From: Acidobacteriota bacterium
GTDB taxonomy: Bacteria; Acidobacteriota; UBA6911
Direction of reading: 5' to 3'
Length of the DNA: 6,554 nt
Assembly (NCBI GenBank): GCA_017860075.1
Contig: JAFNAH010000168.1
Span: 1 to 6,554, forward strand
Shown one piece after another: positions 5,690 through 6,554 of the stretch. The notes under the pieces are model-generated. The model was not told the DNA's origin. It saw only the letters and a list, made by a program, of their open reading frames with translations, and did no database searches. Positions within the stretch are counted from its first letter, which is position 1. The number at the start of each line of letters is the position of its first letter. Position numbers and translations under genes: made by a program.

Positions 5690-6553
5690 ATGAACATGAG
5701 AATTGATCGGCGGCAGTTTATCCGGGCGGGCGGCCTTCTGATGGCCGGCGCGGCTGTTCCATCCATGGCTGGATCTTCCCTGACACAACAAGCCGGCGGG
5801 CGCATGAGGAAAGCGGTCGGCTGGGGCATGATCGATCGCAGTCTATCGGTTGAGGACAGGTTCCGTCTGGCCAAGGACGTAGGGTTCGAGGGCGTGGAGG
5901 TCTCCAGGCATATGAAAGAGCCGGACCCGGAGCCGCAGGTCCTTGCTCGTGCCAGCGAAAAGGTGGGAATCCCGATCCACGGAGTGGTGAACGGTACCCA
6001 CCCGGATCTCGACGCTGCCATTGATGACGCGGCGGTTTACGGCGCCAGCACCGTCCTGCACGTCGCGCGCACGGACCCCGAAGCCTCGTACATGGACAAC
6101 TATCGCCGCTCCCAGGAATTGATTCGGGGCGCTATTCCCCAGGCTGAGAGGAAGAAAGTCAAAATCCTCGTTGAAAACGTCTGGGCCACCTTCCTGATCG
6201 AGCCGTTGACAATGGCAAGGTACGTCGACGAGATCGGCAGCCCCTGGGTCATGGCCTACTTCGACGTCGGAAACGTCATGCGCTGGGGCTATCCGCAGCA
6301 CTGGATCGAAGTTCTCGGCAAGCGCATCGACAAGATCCATCTGAAGGAGTACAGCCTGAAGGTCGCCATGCGGGAGGGAATGGGCAAGGGCTTCGACTTT
6401 CCCATGGGGCAGGGTGACATCGACTGGGCCCGGGTGCGCCAGGAGCTGAAGAAAATCGGCTTCCAGAGTTGGGCCACTGCCGAAGTGCCCGGCGGCGGTC
6501 GGCCGCAGCTGGCGGACATCTCTGCCCAGATGGACCGCGTTCTCTACGCATAG
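5690..6553 (+). CDS. Tat-exported sugar phosphate isomerase/epimerase (xylose-isomerase-like TIM barrel)
   Basis: A complete 287-aa protein of the AP-endonuclease-2/xylose-isomerase-like TIM-barrel superfamily (Pfam PF01261 type), usually annotated sugar phosphate isomerase/epimerase. A twin-arginine signal opens it (RRQFIRAGG at residues 7-15, then hydrophobic LLMAGAAVPSMAG), so a folded, metal-loaded enzyme is probably exported. The barrel starts at about residue 43 (GWGMIDRSLSVEDRFRLAKD, then VGFEGVEV). Expected metal ligands are visible: Glu162 (ILVENVW), Asp192 (AYFDVGN), His217 (KIHLKEY) and Glu265 (ATAEVPGG). MGQGDIDWARV (239-249) is the usual loop before the last helix pair. I chose ATG 5690 because GGGA (5679-5682) lies 7 nt upstream; ATG 5696 is possible and would keep the Tat motif. 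Substrate is unknown. Many acidobacterial and planctomycete homologues of this exported type sit near glycan-degradation genes (from memory). The stop is TAG 6551-6553. Confidence 0.92.
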   Translation: MNMRIDRRQFIRAGGLLMAGAAVPSMAGSSLTQQAGGRMRKAVGWGMIDRSLSVEDRFRLAKDVGFEGVEVSRHMKEPDPEPQVLARASEKVGIPIHGVVNGTHPDLDAAIDDAAVYGASTVLHVARTDPEASYMDNYRRSQELIRGAIPQAERKKVKILVENVWATFLIEPLTMARYVDEIGSPWVMAYFDVGNVMRWGYPQHWIEVLGKRIDKIHLKEYSLKVAMREGMGKGFDFPMGQGDIDWARVRQELKKIGFQSWATAEVPGGGRPQLADISAQMDRVLYA

Positions 6554-6554
6554 C

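Noticed and set aside
5843..6340. 165-codon minus-strand frame
   Set aside because: Antisense shadow of the isomerase gene, which has a complete set of motifs.
1..6554. CRISPR array, tRNA, rRNA, transposase or insertion sequence
   Set aside because: I looked for regularly spaced repeats, cloverleaf-like sequences and transposase motifs and found none.

Overview
This 6.55 kb, GC-rich window (roughly 60% GC by eye) looks like bacterial chromosome from a soil-type, glycan-degrading organism. The mix of a Tat-exported xylose-isomerase-like TIM-barrel protein, a GH123-like (DUF4091) secreted enzyme, an MFS_3-type exporter and a small repeat-module protein reminds me of Acidobacteriota (Solibacter/Bryobacter-like). 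That placement is inference only; there is no rRNA or other marker gene here.

Layout, left to right. (1) 1-1352, minus: a secreted protein with an N-terminal sandwich-like region and a TIM-barrel glycoside-hydrolase-like region, cut off by the left edge of the window. It is 450 codons open without a stop. (2) 1393-2688, minus: an MFS exporter 40 bp upstream of gene 1, so the two may be co-transcribed. (3) 2689-2789: the 5' region of the transporter, holding a strong G/C hairpin. (4) 2790-3304, plus: what looks like a decayed two-gene operon. It has a small protein built from duplicated modules and lacking its expected 5' part, then a GTGA-coupled signal-peptide gene stopped by an in-frame TAG. 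(5) 3085-3693, minus: a DUF123 (GIY-YIG-like) protein whose last domain motif is degraded and which reads on for about 60 codons through the remnant on the other strand. (6) 3786-5152, minus: a DUF4091/GH123-like enzyme whose signal-peptide part and catalytic part lie in different frames, and whose intervening N-terminal domain seems to be missing. (7) 5153-5689: a 537 bp divergent intergenic region with a hairpin and a possible frameshifted plus-strand gene end. (8) 5690-6553, plus: a complete Tat-exported sugar phosphate isomerase/epimerase-like protein.

Functionally, two secreted glycan-active proteins, an exported isomerase-like barrel and an exporter fit extracytoplasmic sugar or glycan processing. 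The stronger story is decay: several independent lesions (frameshift, internal deletion, premature stop, lost stop) fall between about 2.7 and 5.7 kb, while the flanking genes look intact. I see no convincing new defence or mobile system, no CRISPR array, no tRNA and no insertion sequence.
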